Source: Sphingomonas sp. URHD0057
GTDB taxonomy: Bacteria > Pseudomonadota > Alphaproteobacteria > Sphingomonadales > Sphingomonadaceae
Assembly (NCBI RefSeq): GCF_000620665.1
Contig: NZ_JIAU01000007.1
Coordinates: forward strand, 1-64,000
Reading direction: 5' to 3'
Length of the DNA: 64,000 bases
A program made the translations under genes and the position numbers. A model generated the notes under the pieces. That model worked only from the letters and a program-made list of their open reading frames with translations. It was not told the DNA's origin and ran no database searches. Of this stretch, positions 27,826 to 36,981 are shown one piece after another. Each line of letters opens with the position of its first letter. The first letter of the stretch is position 1.

Positions 27826-28247
27826 TGCTTCTCCACATCGTTGCGCGTGGAAAGATCGGCAGCTCTCCGGAGGCCGAGCTGGTCGATCGTTACCTGAAGC
27901 GCATCCAGTGGCCGACGAAGGTCACCGAGCTTCCGGAAACTGGCGGAACGATCCCGGCGCTGCCGGCGAACAGCGTGACGATCGTGCTGGACGAGCGCGG
28001 CAAGAGCCTTAGCTCCACCGGCCTCTCCAAATCCCTCGAAACATGGCGCGACGGCGGCAAACGCGAAGCGCGCTTCATGATCGGGGCGCATTCCGGGCAT
28101 GATGAGGAGCAGCGCACCAGCGCCGACCTGCTGCTCTCGTTCGGCTCGGCGACGTGGCCGCACCTGCTGGTTCGCGCGATGCTCGCCGAGCAGCTGTTCC
28201 GGGCGACGTCGATCCTTGCGAACCATCCCTATCATCGGGAAGGGTAG
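27825..28247 (+). CDS. rlmH: 23S rRNA pseudouridine-1915 N3-methyltransferase RlmH
   Basis: A 140-residue SPOUT methyltransferase. The GTG start at 27825 overlaps the previous stop (TAGTG) and gives LLHIVARGKIGSSPEAELVDRYLKR, the family N-terminus. Other signatures are VTIVLDERGKSLSS, RFMIGAHSGHD (SAM-binding glycine-rich loop) and LSFGSATWPHLLVRAMLAEQLFRA, ending HPYHREG. It modifies helix 69 of 23S rRNA. Length is normal. Confidence 0.94.
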   Translation: MLLHIVARGKIGSSPEAELVDRYLKRIQWPTKVTELPETGGTIPALPANSVTIVLDERGKSLSSTGLSKSLETWRDGGKREARFMIGAHSGHDEEQRTSADLLLSFGSATWPHLLVRAMLAEQLFRATSILANHPYHREG

Positions 28248-28248
28248 G

Positions 28249-29433
28249 GTGAGCCGGCTCATCCTCGTCTTGATCGGAGCGCCATTGCTTGCCGCCGCGA
28301 GCGTCCCCGCTGCGCCGGTCGCGGCGCCGATCAATGATGAGCTGGCGCAGGCCAAGGCCGAGCAGAGAACGGCCGAGGCCGAGACCGCGCGGCTCGAAAA
28401 GGCCGCCGCGGAAGCGCGCGATGAAGCTACGCGCCTGCGCGCCCAGCAAGATGCCGCGGCCCAGGCAATCGACGCCGCCGAGGCGCGCATCAGCTCCTCT
28501 GACGCGGCCCTGCGGCTTGCCTCCGCCTATGTCGCCAACCATCGCCGCGAGCTCGATCGGCAGCAGCGCCCGGTCGCGTTGCTCCTGGCCGGGCTGGCGA
28601 CGATGGCCGAGCGCCCGCCGCTGTTAGCGCTGGCCGACCGTGGCGGCACCGATGAGCTGGTCAAGGTCCGCATCCTGCTCGATTCTACCATGCCGGTGAT
28701 CCGTCGGCGGACGGCGGCGTTGTCCGCTCGGCTGGCCGAAGGTCAGCGGCTCGAGCGCTCGGTCATCGCGGCCCGTGCCGACGTGGTGAAGAGCCGGCAG
28801 GACCTGTCGGCCAAGCGGCAACAATTCGCATCGCTCGAGCAACGCTCGATCGAGCGCGCCCTGGCGTCCGGAAGCCGAGCGCTCGGGACCGGTGACACGG
28901 CGATCGCCGCCGGGGAGAATGTCGAACGGCTGCGCGGTGCCGAAGTCAGCAGCCGCGACGCGGTGCGCCTAGCAGCCGAGGTCGCCGCACTGGATCCCGC
29001 GCCGCCGCGCCCGGCTGAAGCCGAGCCGGGGCCGGGAGCGGGCGCACCATTCGCCTATCGGCTTCCAGCTGAGGCGCGGGTGACCGAGGGTCTCGGTTCG
29101 GTCAACGACAGCGGCGTCCAGTCGCGCGGCCTGACGTTGGCAACTGCGCGCGGCACGCAATTGTCCGCGCCCGCTTCCGGCACCGTCCGCTTCTCCGGCC
29201 CGTTCCGCGATTATGACGGCATCCTGGTTCTCGACCACGGCAACGGATGGATGACCCTGATCGTCAATCTGTCCTCGCCGCTCGCGGCTGGCGCCCGGGT
29301 AAGTCTCGGCGATCCGGTCGGCCGTGCCCTCGGGCCAATCCAGGTCGAATTGTCCCAAAACGGGCGGCGAGTCTCGCCCGCTCTCATCGCAGGTTCATCT
29401 GCAACTCTGTCAAAGGACAGCAAAGGCAGATAA
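28249..29433 (+). CDS. envC: EnvC-like murein hydrolase activator with degenerate LytM domain
   Basis: A 394-residue periplasmic protein from GTG 28249, one base after the rlmH stop, with GGGAAGGG upstream. It has a signal peptide, a long coiled coil (about 25-130 and 150-215) and a C-terminal M23/LytM domain. The zinc ligands of active M23 peptidases are absent: SRGLTLA stands for HxGID, LIVNLSS for xYxHLS, and GPIQVELSQNG for GPHLHFE. EnvC homologues are catalytically dead activators of septal amidases, so this fits. It precedes ctpA as usual. Confidence 0.9.
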   Translation: MSRLILVLIGAPLLAAASVPAAPVAAPINDELAQAKAEQRTAEAETARLEKAAAEARDEATRLRAQQDAAAQAIDAAEARISSSDAALRLASAYVANHRRELDRQQRPVALLLAGLATMAERPPLLALADRGGTDELVKVRILLDSTMPVIRRRTAALSARLAEGQRLERSVIAARADVVKSRQDLSAKRQQFASLEQRSIERALASGSRALGTGDTAIAAGENVERLRGAEVSSRDAVRLAAEVAALDPAPPRPAEAEPGPGAGAPFAYRLPAEARVTEGLGSVNDSGVQSRGLTLATARGTQLSAPASGTVRFSGPFRDYDGILVLDHGNGWMTLIVNLSSPLAAGARVSLGDPVGRALGPIQVELSQNGRRVSPALIAGSSATLSKDSKGR

Positions 29434-29466
29434 AGGCGTGCCCGCCGCCGCTACAGGACGCGAACT

Positions 29467-30801
29467 ATGAATATGACGAAACTGCTCCCGCCGCTCGCGC
29501 TCGTCGGGGCGCTCTCCCTGGTTCCGGTCACCGCCAGCTCGCTCGCTGCCGCGGACACCACCAATTACCAGGAGCTCGAGAAGTTCATGAGCGTCTATGA
29601 GCGGGTCAAGGCCAATTACGTCGACAAGGTCGACGACCACACTCTGATCAAGGGCGCGATCGACGGCATGCTGTCGGCGCTCGATCCTCACTCATCCTAT
29701 GCCGAGGCGAGCGACTTCGACCAGCTGAAGACGACGACCGACGGCAATTACGGCGGGCTTGGCCTCAGCGTCTCGATCGAGGACGGGGCGGTCAAAGTGA
29801 TTGCCCCGACCGAGGACACGCCGGCGTGGCGCGCCGGGGTCAAAGCGGGCGACTACATCACCCACATCAACGGCGAGCTGATGTACGGGCTGTCGCTCGA
29901 CGAAGCGGTGGAAAAGATGCGCGGCGCCCCGGGCACGCCGATCAAGGTGACGATCGTGCGCCCCGGCCGCGACAAGCCGCTCGAGCTGTCGATGGTCCGC
30001 GAACGGATCGAAGTCCACAACGTCAAGTGGGAAATCAAGGAAGGCATCGGCTACCTCAACATCAACACCTTCGGCGGCAACGTCGCCGACCAAACCAAGG
30101 CGGCGCTGGTCGCGATCGACAAGGCGACCGGCGGCCATCCCCTCGGCTACATCGTCGACCTTCGCTCCAACCCGGGCGGGTTGCTCGACCAGGCGGTCGA
30201 GATCAGCGACGCCTTCCTCGAGAGCGGCGAGATCGTTTCCCAGCGCGGCCGCGATAAGGACGATATCGAGCGCTATTATGCGCGCCCGGGCGACATGGCC
30301 CACGGCCTTCCGGTGATCGTGCTGGTCGACGCCGGCACGGCGTCGGCGTCGGAAATCGTTGCCGGCGCGCTGCAGGATCATCGCCGCGCGCTGATCATGG
30401 GCGAAAAGAGCTTCGGCAAGGGCTCCGTGCAGACCGTCGTGCAGACCGGTCCGGAGGCCGCGCTGCGGCTAACGACCGCGCGCTATTACACGCCCTCGGG
30501 CCGCTCGGTTCAGGCCGGCGGGATCGAGCCGGACATCAACGTCCCGCAGCTCTCGGACGAGGATTACAAGGACCGTCCGCGTATTCGCGAGGCCGACCTG
30601 CGGCGCCACCTGCTCGCGCAGTCCAAGGTCGAGGATAAGCTGCTCGAGGCCGACGACACGCCCGATCCACGATTCCTGATGACCTACGCCGAGCTCGAGA
30701 AGAAGGGCGTCAAGGACTTCCAGCTCGACTATGCGATCAAGACGCTGAAGCGGCTCGCGGGCCCGACGTCGATCGCCATGGCTGCTCCGAAGAAGTCGTA
30801 A
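29467..30801 (+). CDS. ctpA: S41-family C-terminal processing peptidase
   Basis: A 444-residue periplasmic protease with a signal peptide (ending ASSLAAA). The PDZ domain spans about 88-170 (GGLGLSVSIEDG; DTPAWRAGVKAGDYITHING). The S41 domain has YIVDLRSNPGGLLDQAV, the nucleophile in TASASEIVAG (Ser295) and general base Lys318 in KSFGKGSVQ. CtpA enzymes trim proteins at C-termini and often control peptidoglycan endopeptidases. It follows envC and overlaps dsbB as TAATG. Confidence 0.94.
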   Translation: MNMTKLLPPLALVGALSLVPVTASSLAAADTTNYQELEKFMSVYERVKANYVDKVDDHTLIKGAIDGMLSALDPHSSYAEASDFDQLKTTTDGNYGGLGLSVSIEDGAVKVIAPTEDTPAWRAGVKAGDYITHINGELMYGLSLDEAVEKMRGAPGTPIKVTIVRPGRDKPLELSMVRERIEVHNVKWEIKEGIGYLNINTFGGNVADQTKAALVAIDKATGGHPLGYIVDLRSNPGGLLDQAVEISDAFLESGEIVSQRGRDKDDIERYYARPGDMAHGLPVIVLVDAGTASASEIVAGALQDHRRALIMGEKSFGKGSVQTVVQTGPEAALRLTTARYYTPSGRSVQAGGIEPDINVPQLSDEDYKDRPRIREADLRRHLLAQSKVEDKLLEADDTPDPRFLMTYAELEKKGVKDFQLDYAIKTLKRLAGPTSIAMAAPKKS

Positions 30802-31328
30802 TGGCCGAGGCGGTTGCTGCCGGTCCGAGCCAGTCGGCAGGAATGAGCACATCGGCAATCGCGCGGGCAATCGCCCTGCTGTTGCCGCTCGCGCTGCTCG
30901 GCGGCGCGCTCGGCTCTCAATATCTCGGCGGCCTTTATCCGTGCGAGATGTGTTACTGGCAGCGCTGGCCGCATGGGGTCGCGATCGGTCTGGCGCTGGT
31001 CGCCTTCACCGCACCGGCGGACTCGAGCCGTTCGCGAAGTTTCACGCTCCTGGCGGCGCTGGGAATCGCGATCTCGGGTGCGATCGGCGTCTATCACGCC
31101 GGGGTCGAAGCGAAGATCTTCGAAGGTTTCACGACCTGCACTGCGATGGCTAGCGGGGGATCGACCGCCGACCTTTTGAAGCAGATTACCCATGCGCCGC
31201 TGATCCGCTGCGACCAGGTCCAGTTCCGCTTCCTCGGCATTTCGATGGCGGGCTGGAACGCGATCCTGTCGCTGGGCGGCGCGGCGTTGGTCTTGATCCT
31301 GCTCAGTCGGAAGCCAGCGCGGTCATGA
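30801..31328 (+). CDS. dsbB: Disulfide bond formation protein DsbB
   Basis: A 175-residue four-helix inner-membrane protein that reoxidises DsbA and passes electrons to quinone. The first periplasmic cysteine pair is CEMC (YPCEMCYWQRWPH), the second pair Cys in TTCTAM and LIRCDQVQFRFLGISMAGWN. An alternative start at Met15 (MSTSAIARA) is equally good. Its start overlaps ctpA and its stop overlaps coq7. A DsbA-like lipoprotein occurs at 43.3 kb. Confidence 0.92.
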   Translation: MAEAVAAGPSQSAGMSTSAIARAIALLLPLALLGGALGSQYLGGLYPCEMCYWQRWPHGVAIGLALVAFTAPADSSRSRSFTLLAALGIAISGAIGVYHAGVEAKIFEGFTTCTAMASGGSTADLLKQITHAPLIRCDQVQFRFLGISMAGWNAILSLGGAALVLILLSRKPARS

Positions 31329-31861
31329 GCGGCTGGCGCCCCGGCGACCGCAAGGCCGATACGGCATCGATGCTGCGCGTCGACCAGGCGGGCGAATATG
31401 GGGCGACGCGCATCTATGCCGGCCAATTGGCGGTCCTCCGCGCCAATTGTCCCGAAGCCAAGCTGGTCGCACGCATGGCGGCACAGGAAGAGCGCCATTT
31501 GCGGCGGTTCAACGCGCTGATGACCGAGCGCCGCGTGCGCCCGACGGCGCTCCAGCCGCTGTGGAACGTTGCCGGTTTCGCGCTCGGCGCGGCGACCGCT
31601 CTGATGTCGGAGCAAGCCGCGCTGGCCTGCACCGACGCGGTGGAAACCGAAATCGACCGCCACTACGGTGAGCAGCTTGCCGAATTGGGCGACGACGACC
31701 CCGAGCTTGCCGCCGATATCGAGGAATTTCGCGCCGAGGAGCTCGATCATCGCAACGCTGCCCGTTCCGCCGGCGCAACCAATGTCCCGGGCTATCCCCT
31801 CTTGACGGCGGCGATCCGTGCGGGTTGCAGGGTGGCGATCGGGCTTTCGAAGCGAGTCTAG
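31325..31861 (+). CDS. coq7: Demethoxyubiquinone hydroxylase Coq7
   Basis: A 178-residue di-iron enzyme hydroxylating demethoxyubiquinone in the aerobic ubiquinone pathway. Iron ligands are seen in DQAGEYGATRIY, AQEERHLRRF, VETEIDRHYGEQL and EELDHRN, the two repeated ExxH-type helices. Length and motif spacing match Coq7. It overlaps dsbB as ATGA and closes the operon. Confidence 0.94.
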   Translation: MSGWRPGDRKADTASMLRVDQAGEYGATRIYAGQLAVLRANCPEAKLVARMAAQEERHLRRFNALMTERRVRPTALQPLWNVAGFALGAATALMSEQAALACTDAVETEIDRHYGEQLAELGDDDPELAADIEEFRAEELDHRNAARSAGATNVPGYPLLTAAIRAGCRVAIGLSKRV

Positions 31862-31910
31862 GGAACCGGCGGTGGGCTCACCCGCTTAAGATGTTGAAAG
31901 GACGTAAGAT

Positions 31911-32312
31911 ATGATCAGGCTGATAACCGCCCTTTCAGCGACCGCGGCGATCGCTGTTGGCGCAGCCGCGCTACCTGCTCCGGCGCAAGCGCAAGCCGCG
32001 AGCAGCGAGGTGGTGGTGTTTGGTACCGACCCTTGCCCACGCGCCAGCGATGACCAGATCGTCGTCTGCCGCCGGCTCCCCGAGACTATGCGTTATCGCT
32101 TGCCGGAGAATTATCGCCCCAGCGGCACACGGCAAGAGAAGCAGGCGTGGGCGAACAAGGCCCGCTCGATGCAGAACATCGGTGCGACGGGAACCAACAG
32201 CTGTTCGGCGGTCGGACCGGGCGGCTTTACCGGCTGCCTGACGCAGCAGATCCAGCAGGCCCGGCGCGAGACTCGCGAACGGAACGATCAAAGCGTCGTC
32301 CCCGAGGAGTGA
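31911..32312 (+). CDS. Exported hypothetical protein with four cysteines
   Basis: A 133-residue protein with a signal peptide (about 1-28, ending APAQAQA). The mature part is short, with CPRASDDQIVVCRRLPE and CSAVGPGGFTGC, whose four cysteines could form two disulfides, and a charged C-terminal helix. No known domain is recognised. Similar small exported proteins are common in sphingomonads. It is followed by a strong hairpin and probably has its own short transcript. Confidence 0.75.
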   Translation: MIRLITALSATAAIAVGAAALPAPAQAQAASSEVVVFGTDPCPRASDDQIVVCRRLPETMRYRLPENYRPSGTRQEKQAWANKARSMQNIGATGTNSCSAVGPGGFTGCLTQQIQQARRETRERNDQSVVPEE

Positions 32313-32320
32313 TCGATCGC

Positions 32321-32339
32321 GGCGGGACGTGGTCCCGCC
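32321..32339 (+). terminator. Hairpin after the exported hypothetical gene
   Basis: GGCGGGAC (32321-32328) pairs perfectly with GTCCCGCC (32332-32339) around a GTG loop. The bases that follow (CGTCGAAATTTGC) have only a short T run, so this is a plausible but weak intrinsic terminator. Confidence 0.5.
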
Positions 32340-32410
32340 CGTCGAAATTTGCTTGCTGCGCGGGCCCGGGCTGTTAGCCATTGCCCCTTGGCGTGTTGGG
32401 GAGCCGTTGA

Positions 32411-33787
32411 TTGACCGCAGCGCAGGCGACGGCCGACTTTCCCGCGACCGATGACGATAGCTTCCTCGGTCATCCCAAGGGGCTCGCTTATCTCGCTTTC
32501 ACCGAAGCATGGGAGCGCTTCTCCTATTACGGGATGAGCGCGCTCGTCGTCCTGTACATGGTCAACCAGTTGCTGCTGCCGGGCCACGTCGAGCATGTCG
32601 CCGGGTTCGCAACCTTCCGGGGCATCATCGAAGGCACCTTCGGGTCGCTTTCGACGCAGGCGCTCGCTTCACAAATCTTCGGTCTTTATTCGGGCTTCGT
32701 TTACTTCACGCCGGTGATCGGCGGCTGGCTCGGCGACCGCATCGGCCAGCGCAGCGCGGTTGTTATCGGGGGGCTGTCGATGGCTGGCGGCCATCTCTCC
32801 ATGGCGTTTGACCAAAGCTTCCTGCTCGCGCTTCTTCTGCTGATTATCGGATCGGGGCTGCTCAAGGGCAATATTTCGGCGCAGGTCGGCGGACTCTACC
32901 CGACTGAGGACGAAGAGCGGCGGTCGCGCGGCTTTGCGATCTTCAGCACCGCGATCAATTTCGGCGCGGTGGTCGGGCCGCTCCTGTGCGGCTTTCTTGG
33001 CGAGCGTTACGGTTGGCACATTGGTTTCGGTGCGGCCGCTTTGTTCATGCTCGCTGGGGTGGCGACCTATCTCACCGGCTATCGCTATCTGCCGGCCCGG
33101 ATCGAGCGAAAGACGCGCGCAGCCGTCGCGATGACGTCCGATGACCGCAAGGTGATCGCCGCGCTGCTCGGGGTCATGGCGATCACGATCCTACCGCATA
33201 TCGCTTACTACCAGCTGTCGAACGTCCTTCCCGTGTGGATCGAGGGCCATGCCGACATGAACGCCGGCGGGTTCCAGGTCCCGGTGCCCTGGTTCCAGTC
33301 GATCGACCCGTTGTTCAGCATTCTTTGCGTCCCGCTGCTGTTCCGCCTGTGGCAGTGGCAAGGACGCGGCAGCGGCGAGCCGTCCGAGATCCGGAAGATC
33401 GGCGCGGGCGCGTTGATTTGCGGCGGCGCGAACCTGATCCTGGTTGCCGCGATCCTGCTTTCACCGGGCCGCGTGCTGTGGATCTGGCCGTTCCTGTTCT
33501 GCGCCGTTCAAGGTGTCGGGTTCATGTATTTCTGGCCGCCATTCCTCGCGCTTGTCTCGCGGACCGCACCGCCGAAGATCAACGCGACGATGATGGGCGG
33601 CGCCTTCCTCGTGCTGTTTGTGGCCAACAATCTGATCGGCTGGATAGGGACTTTCTACGAGCAACTGGGGCCGCTCGCCTTCTGGTTTCTCCATGCCGCA
33701 ATTGGCGGCGCCGGAGGCATTCTCGCCTTCTTCTACAGCCGGACCGCCGGCCGGATTCTGGAACCTCAACCCAACGCAGGGGCTTAA
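32411..33787 (+). CDS. POT-family proton-coupled peptide transporter (first of two)
   Basis: A 458-residue major-facilitator protein of the POT/PTR2 family, importing di- or tripeptides with protons. TTG 32411 has GGGGAG upstream. The ExxER proton-coupling motif is in FTEAWERFSYYGMSALVVLYMVN; KGNISAQVGGLY and STAINFGAVVGPLL are POT signatures. About 12-14 membrane helices. A paralogue follows 31 bases downstream, so the two are probably one transcript. Confidence 0.9.
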   Translation: MTAAQATADFPATDDDSFLGHPKGLAYLAFTEAWERFSYYGMSALVVLYMVNQLLLPGHVEHVAGFATFRGIIEGTFGSLSTQALASQIFGLYSGFVYFTPVIGGWLGDRIGQRSAVVIGGLSMAGGHLSMAFDQSFLLALLLLIIGSGLLKGNISAQVGGLYPTEDEERRSRGFAIFSTAINFGAVVGPLLCGFLGERYGWHIGFGAAALFMLAGVATYLTGYRYLPARIERKTRAAVAMTSDDRKVIAALLGVMAITILPHIAYYQLSNVLPVWIEGHADMNAGGFQVPVPWFQSIDPLFSILCVPLLFRLWQWQGRGSGEPSEIRKIGAGALICGGANLILVAAILLSPGRVLWIWPFLFCAVQGVGFMYFWPPFLALVSRTAPPKINATMMGGAFLVLFVANNLIGWIGTFYEQLGPLAFWFLHAAIGGAGGILAFFYSRTAGRILEPQPNAGA

Positions 33788-33818
33788 GCCCAGGAAGTAT
33801 GACCGAGGAGGTCGAACC

Positions 33819-35366
33819 ATGACCGTCGCCGATGCCACCCCCGACTTCGAGCAAGTCGATCGGAACGACCGCGCGTTTCTCGGCCATCCCAAGGGCCTCG
33901 GCTTCCTCGGCTTCACCGAGGCGTGCGAGCGCTTCTCTTATTACTCCATGCAGACTCTGCTCACGCTCTACATGGTCAATTATCTCCTGCTGGCGGGCCA
34001 CATCGACGGCGTCGCGGGGCTGAGTTGGCTGAGGGCGTGGCACTATCCGGGTCTCGAGGGCCAGCCGCTCGCATCCGCCATCTTCGGCGATTACACGTCG
34101 CTCGTTTACCTGATGCCGATCCTCGGCGGGATCATCGCCGACAAGCTGACCGGACGCCGGATCGCGCTGATCGCCGGCGGGCTGGTGATGGCCCTCGGTC
34201 ACTTCCTGATGGCGGTCGAAGGCGCGTTCCTGTTCGCGCTGCTGGCGCTGATCGTCGGCGTCGGCCTGTTCAAAGGCAATATCGCGACCCAGGTCGGCGA
34301 GCTGTACGGCGAGAACGACCTGCGCCGGGCGATGGCGTTCCAGATCTTCTACATCTTCATCAACGTCAGCGTGATCGCTGCCCCGCTGATTTCGGGCACG
34401 CTCGGGCAGGAGGTCGGCTGGCACTATGGCTTCGGCTGCGCCGGCGTGGTGATGGTGCTCGGTCTGGCCATCTATTTGTCCGGCCAGAAGTGGTTGCCGG
34501 CCGACCTCGGCATCGCCGATCAGGATCGCGGCAAACTCGTCGGCCGGGTCGTCGCCGGCGCCATTGGCATCGCCGCGCTGGTCGTCGGTTGGCTGATGGT
34601 TTCCGGAATCCTGTTCTCGTCGTGGACTGTGGGAACGATTTCCGCGCTGGTGCTGATCGGCGCTCTCTATTGGTTCCTGACTCGTAACCTCAGCCGAGAG
34701 GACCGTTTCTGCGTCCTCACGCTGTGCATCCTCATTCCGGTGCTGGCGATCGCGCTGCTGACCAACCAGGAAATCTTCAACGCTTACCTCGTCTGGGGCG
34801 ACCAGCAGTTCAACCTGACGTTCATGGGAAGGACCCTGCCGTCGAGCTGGCTGATCACTCTCGACGCAATCCTCAGCTTCTCGATGCTGGTCGCCGTCGC
34901 GGCGTTCTGGAAGTGGTGGAGCCTCAAGCGGCGTGAGCCGGACGAAATCAGCAAGATGATCATCGGCAGCCTGTTCACCATCGCCGGCGGCGCGTGCCTG
35001 TTCATGGCCGCGCTGACGCAGCCGGCGGGCGGCAAGATCGGCCTGTTCTGGCCGTTCCTGTTCCACCTCTTCAACAGCATCGGCTTCGCGCACATCCTGC
35101 CGATCAGCCTCGCCCTGTTCACCAAAATCGCGCCGAAACAGATCACGGCGACGGTGATCGGGCTCTACTATCTAGCGTTCTTCGCGGCGAACAAGACGGT
35201 CGGCTATGTCGGCGGCCTCTATTCGAGCCTGCCGACCACCACCTTCTGGTTGCTCCATATCGCCAGCGCCGCCTTTGGCCTCGTCGCGTTCGTCGTCTTC
35301 AAGATGGTGCTGGGCAAGCGCATGGCCGGGACGGGCGTTCGGGAGCAGGTTGAAGCCCTGGGCTAA
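33819..35366 (+). CDS. POT-family proton-coupled peptide transporter (second of two)
   Basis: A 515-residue paralogue of the preceding gene, from ATG 33819 with GAGGAG upstream. It shares FLGHPKGLGFLGFTEACERFSYYSM (Cys in place of Trp before the ExxER pair), FKGNIATQVGELYGEND and FYIFINVSVIAAPLISG. It is longer than its neighbour, partly in the central and C-terminal helices. Tandem duplicates suggest different peptide preference. Confidence 0.9.
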   Translation: MTVADATPDFEQVDRNDRAFLGHPKGLGFLGFTEACERFSYYSMQTLLTLYMVNYLLLAGHIDGVAGLSWLRAWHYPGLEGQPLASAIFGDYTSLVYLMPILGGIIADKLTGRRIALIAGGLVMALGHFLMAVEGAFLFALLALIVGVGLFKGNIATQVGELYGENDLRRAMAFQIFYIFINVSVIAAPLISGTLGQEVGWHYGFGCAGVVMVLGLAIYLSGQKWLPADLGIADQDRGKLVGRVVAGAIGIAALVVGWLMVSGILFSSWTVGTISALVLIGALYWFLTRNLSREDRFCVLTLCILIPVLAIALLTNQEIFNAYLVWGDQQFNLTFMGRTLPSSWLITLDAILSFSMLVAVAAFWKWWSLKRREPDEISKMIIGSLFTIAGGACLFMAALTQPAGGKIGLFWPFLFHLFNSIGFAHILPISLALFTKIAPKQITATVIGLYYLAFFAANKTVGYVGGLYSSLPTTTFWLLHIASAAFGLVAFVVFKMVLGKRMAGTGVREQVEALG

Positions 35367-35425
35367 ACCTCTCCCGCTGGCCGGTTGGCGCTTCCTTAAC
35401 CATGATTCCGTAAGGACGACGGGCG

Positions 35426-36943
35426 ATGAACGCCCCGGGCCGAGTTCTACCATTAGACAAACCAGTCGCGGTTCCAGCGCGGTGGCAGGAGCGCGCGATC
35501 GTCGCATACCCGCTGCTGCTTTTGCTCGCGGCCGCGCTGGTCATCCGCCCCCCGCTGGGTCCCACGGTGCTCCATGACAGCCTCGCGATTTACTGGGTAT
35601 GGGCCGACCAGTTCACCGCCGAGCTCGCCCGCGGCACTCTGTATCCGCGCTGGTTGACCGCTTCGGACGCGGGCCTCGGGACTTCGGTATTCTATTTTTA
35701 TCCGCCCTTGGCATTTTACCTGACGGGCCTATTCGGACTTGCCGGGCTTTCGACCTACGCGAGCCTCATCGCTACTTTTGGGAGCGCATTCGCAGCCTCG
35801 GGGATCGCGTGCTGGCACTGGCTGAAGGGCCGCTCGAACCATCCGCTCCTTGCCGCGGCTTTCTTCATGGCGGCGCCGTATCACCTGCTCAACTACACCG
35901 ATCGCGGCGCCCTCGCGGAGTCGCTCGCAACTGCATTCATTCCGTTAATCGCGATCGGTTTGCGGAGGATCGCCGAGAGGCGCGGCGGCCTCTTGTGCAC
36001 GGCTCTCGCTTACGCGGCCATGATCGGCACGCACCTGCCGCTGGCGCTGCTCGTCGGCATCTTCCTGATCGTGCCCTACGCGCTTCTGCACCGGAAGCGC
36101 ATCGTCGAGTTCGCGGCCGCCATCGTGGCCGGCATCGGACTGGCCGCCATTTATCTCGTGCCGGCCCTGATGCTCGGGCGCTATCACGATCTCGCCCAAC
36201 TCTATCGAACGCCCAATCTGCGCACCGATTATTGGAGTGTCTTCAGCGGCAACTGGAGCGACGTGACCTTCGGGATGGTGTTCGTGATGGTGGCGGCAAT
36301 CGCCGCCGCCGCGGCACTGCCGGCGCTCCGTCAGCGCGATCGCTGGGCGGTTCATGCCATCGCGGTCGCGGTCGTGGTCACCGGCCTGATCCCGTTCGTC
36401 TGGTCGCTGCCTCTGCTGAGAGACGTCCAATTCCCGTTTCGCGCGCTGCCCATCGCGGAGTTCGCTTTGGCAACGGCGTTGGCGCGCATGCCGCGTGACC
36501 CCGGACTCGGTGTTGGAACGGCCGCGCTTCCGTTGCTGGTTTCGCTGATCGTGCTGCCGGGCTTTCACACCGCGAGCAAGGATCTCCAGCGGCTCCAGGC
36601 GGTGCATCCGGACGTATACGAATATCTGCCCAAGGGGGTCATGAAACCCGGTCAGACGAGCGCGGAGCTGAGCGATGTGCTCGCTCCGCGCGTCCCTCCG
36701 CCGCACGTCGCGGGAATGATTGTCGAGCCGGTATTCTACTTTCCGGCGTGGACATGTGGGGTGCCCGAGCCGCGCACCCAATTGCTGATGCACCGGCCTG
36801 ATTGCCGGCCGCGGCTCGCCTGGACGTTTGCGGAGCGGATCGGCGCCTCGATCAGTTTCAGTATGGCCTTGGCGCTGCTCCTCTTTTCCTGCGCGGTCGG
36901 CTGGCGCCGCCGCAAGTTCTCCCGACCTGCCGCACGGACTTAA
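35426..36943 (+). CDS. Polytopic membrane protein, GT-C-like, unknown function
   Basis: A 505-residue protein with about ten or more hydrophobic segments. An early loop holds HDSLAIYWVWADQFTAELARGTLYPRW, and ADQF...G.LYPRW...GLG...F.FYPPLAFY resembles the conserved region of '6-pyruvoyl-tetrahydropterin synthase-related' membrane proteins, which look like GT-C glycosyltransferases. No substrate is known. A cysteine-containing loop near the end (FPAWTCGVPEPRTQLLMHRPDCRPRL) may be disulfide-linked. The UdgX gene begins 38 bases downstream. Confidence 0.7.
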   Translation: MNAPGRVLPLDKPVAVPARWQERAIVAYPLLLLLAAALVIRPPLGPTVLHDSLAIYWVWADQFTAELARGTLYPRWLTASDAGLGTSVFYFYPPLAFYLTGLFGLAGLSTYASLIATFGSAFAASGIACWHWLKGRSNHPLLAAAFFMAAPYHLLNYTDRGALAESLATAFIPLIAIGLRRIAERRGGLLCTALAYAAMIGTHLPLALLVGIFLIVPYALLHRKRIVEFAAAIVAGIGLAAIYLVPALMLGRYHDLAQLYRTPNLRTDYWSVFSGNWSDVTFGMVFVMVAAIAAAAALPALRQRDRWAVHAIAVAVVVTGLIPFVWSLPLLRDVQFPFRALPIAEFALATALARMPRDPGLGVGTAALPLLVSLIVLPGFHTASKDLQRLQAVHPDVYEYLPKGVMKPGQTSAELSDVLAPRVPPPHVAGMIVEPVFYFPAWTCGVPEPRTQLLMHRPDCRPRLAWTFAERIGASISFSMALALLLFSCAVGWRRRKFSRPAART

Positions 36944-36981
36944 CCGCGCAACATCCCCATGGTTCGCTCGTTGCATGGGCA

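Noticed and set aside
31861-31900. GC-rich imperfect hairpin after coq7
   Set aside because: The stem has a mismatch and there is no T-tract, so terminator function is not supported.
33579-35093. Minus-strand open frame of 504 codons opposite the second POT transporter
   Set aside because: Composition is Arg/Asp/Glu/Gln-rich without domains; it is a shadow of the transporter.
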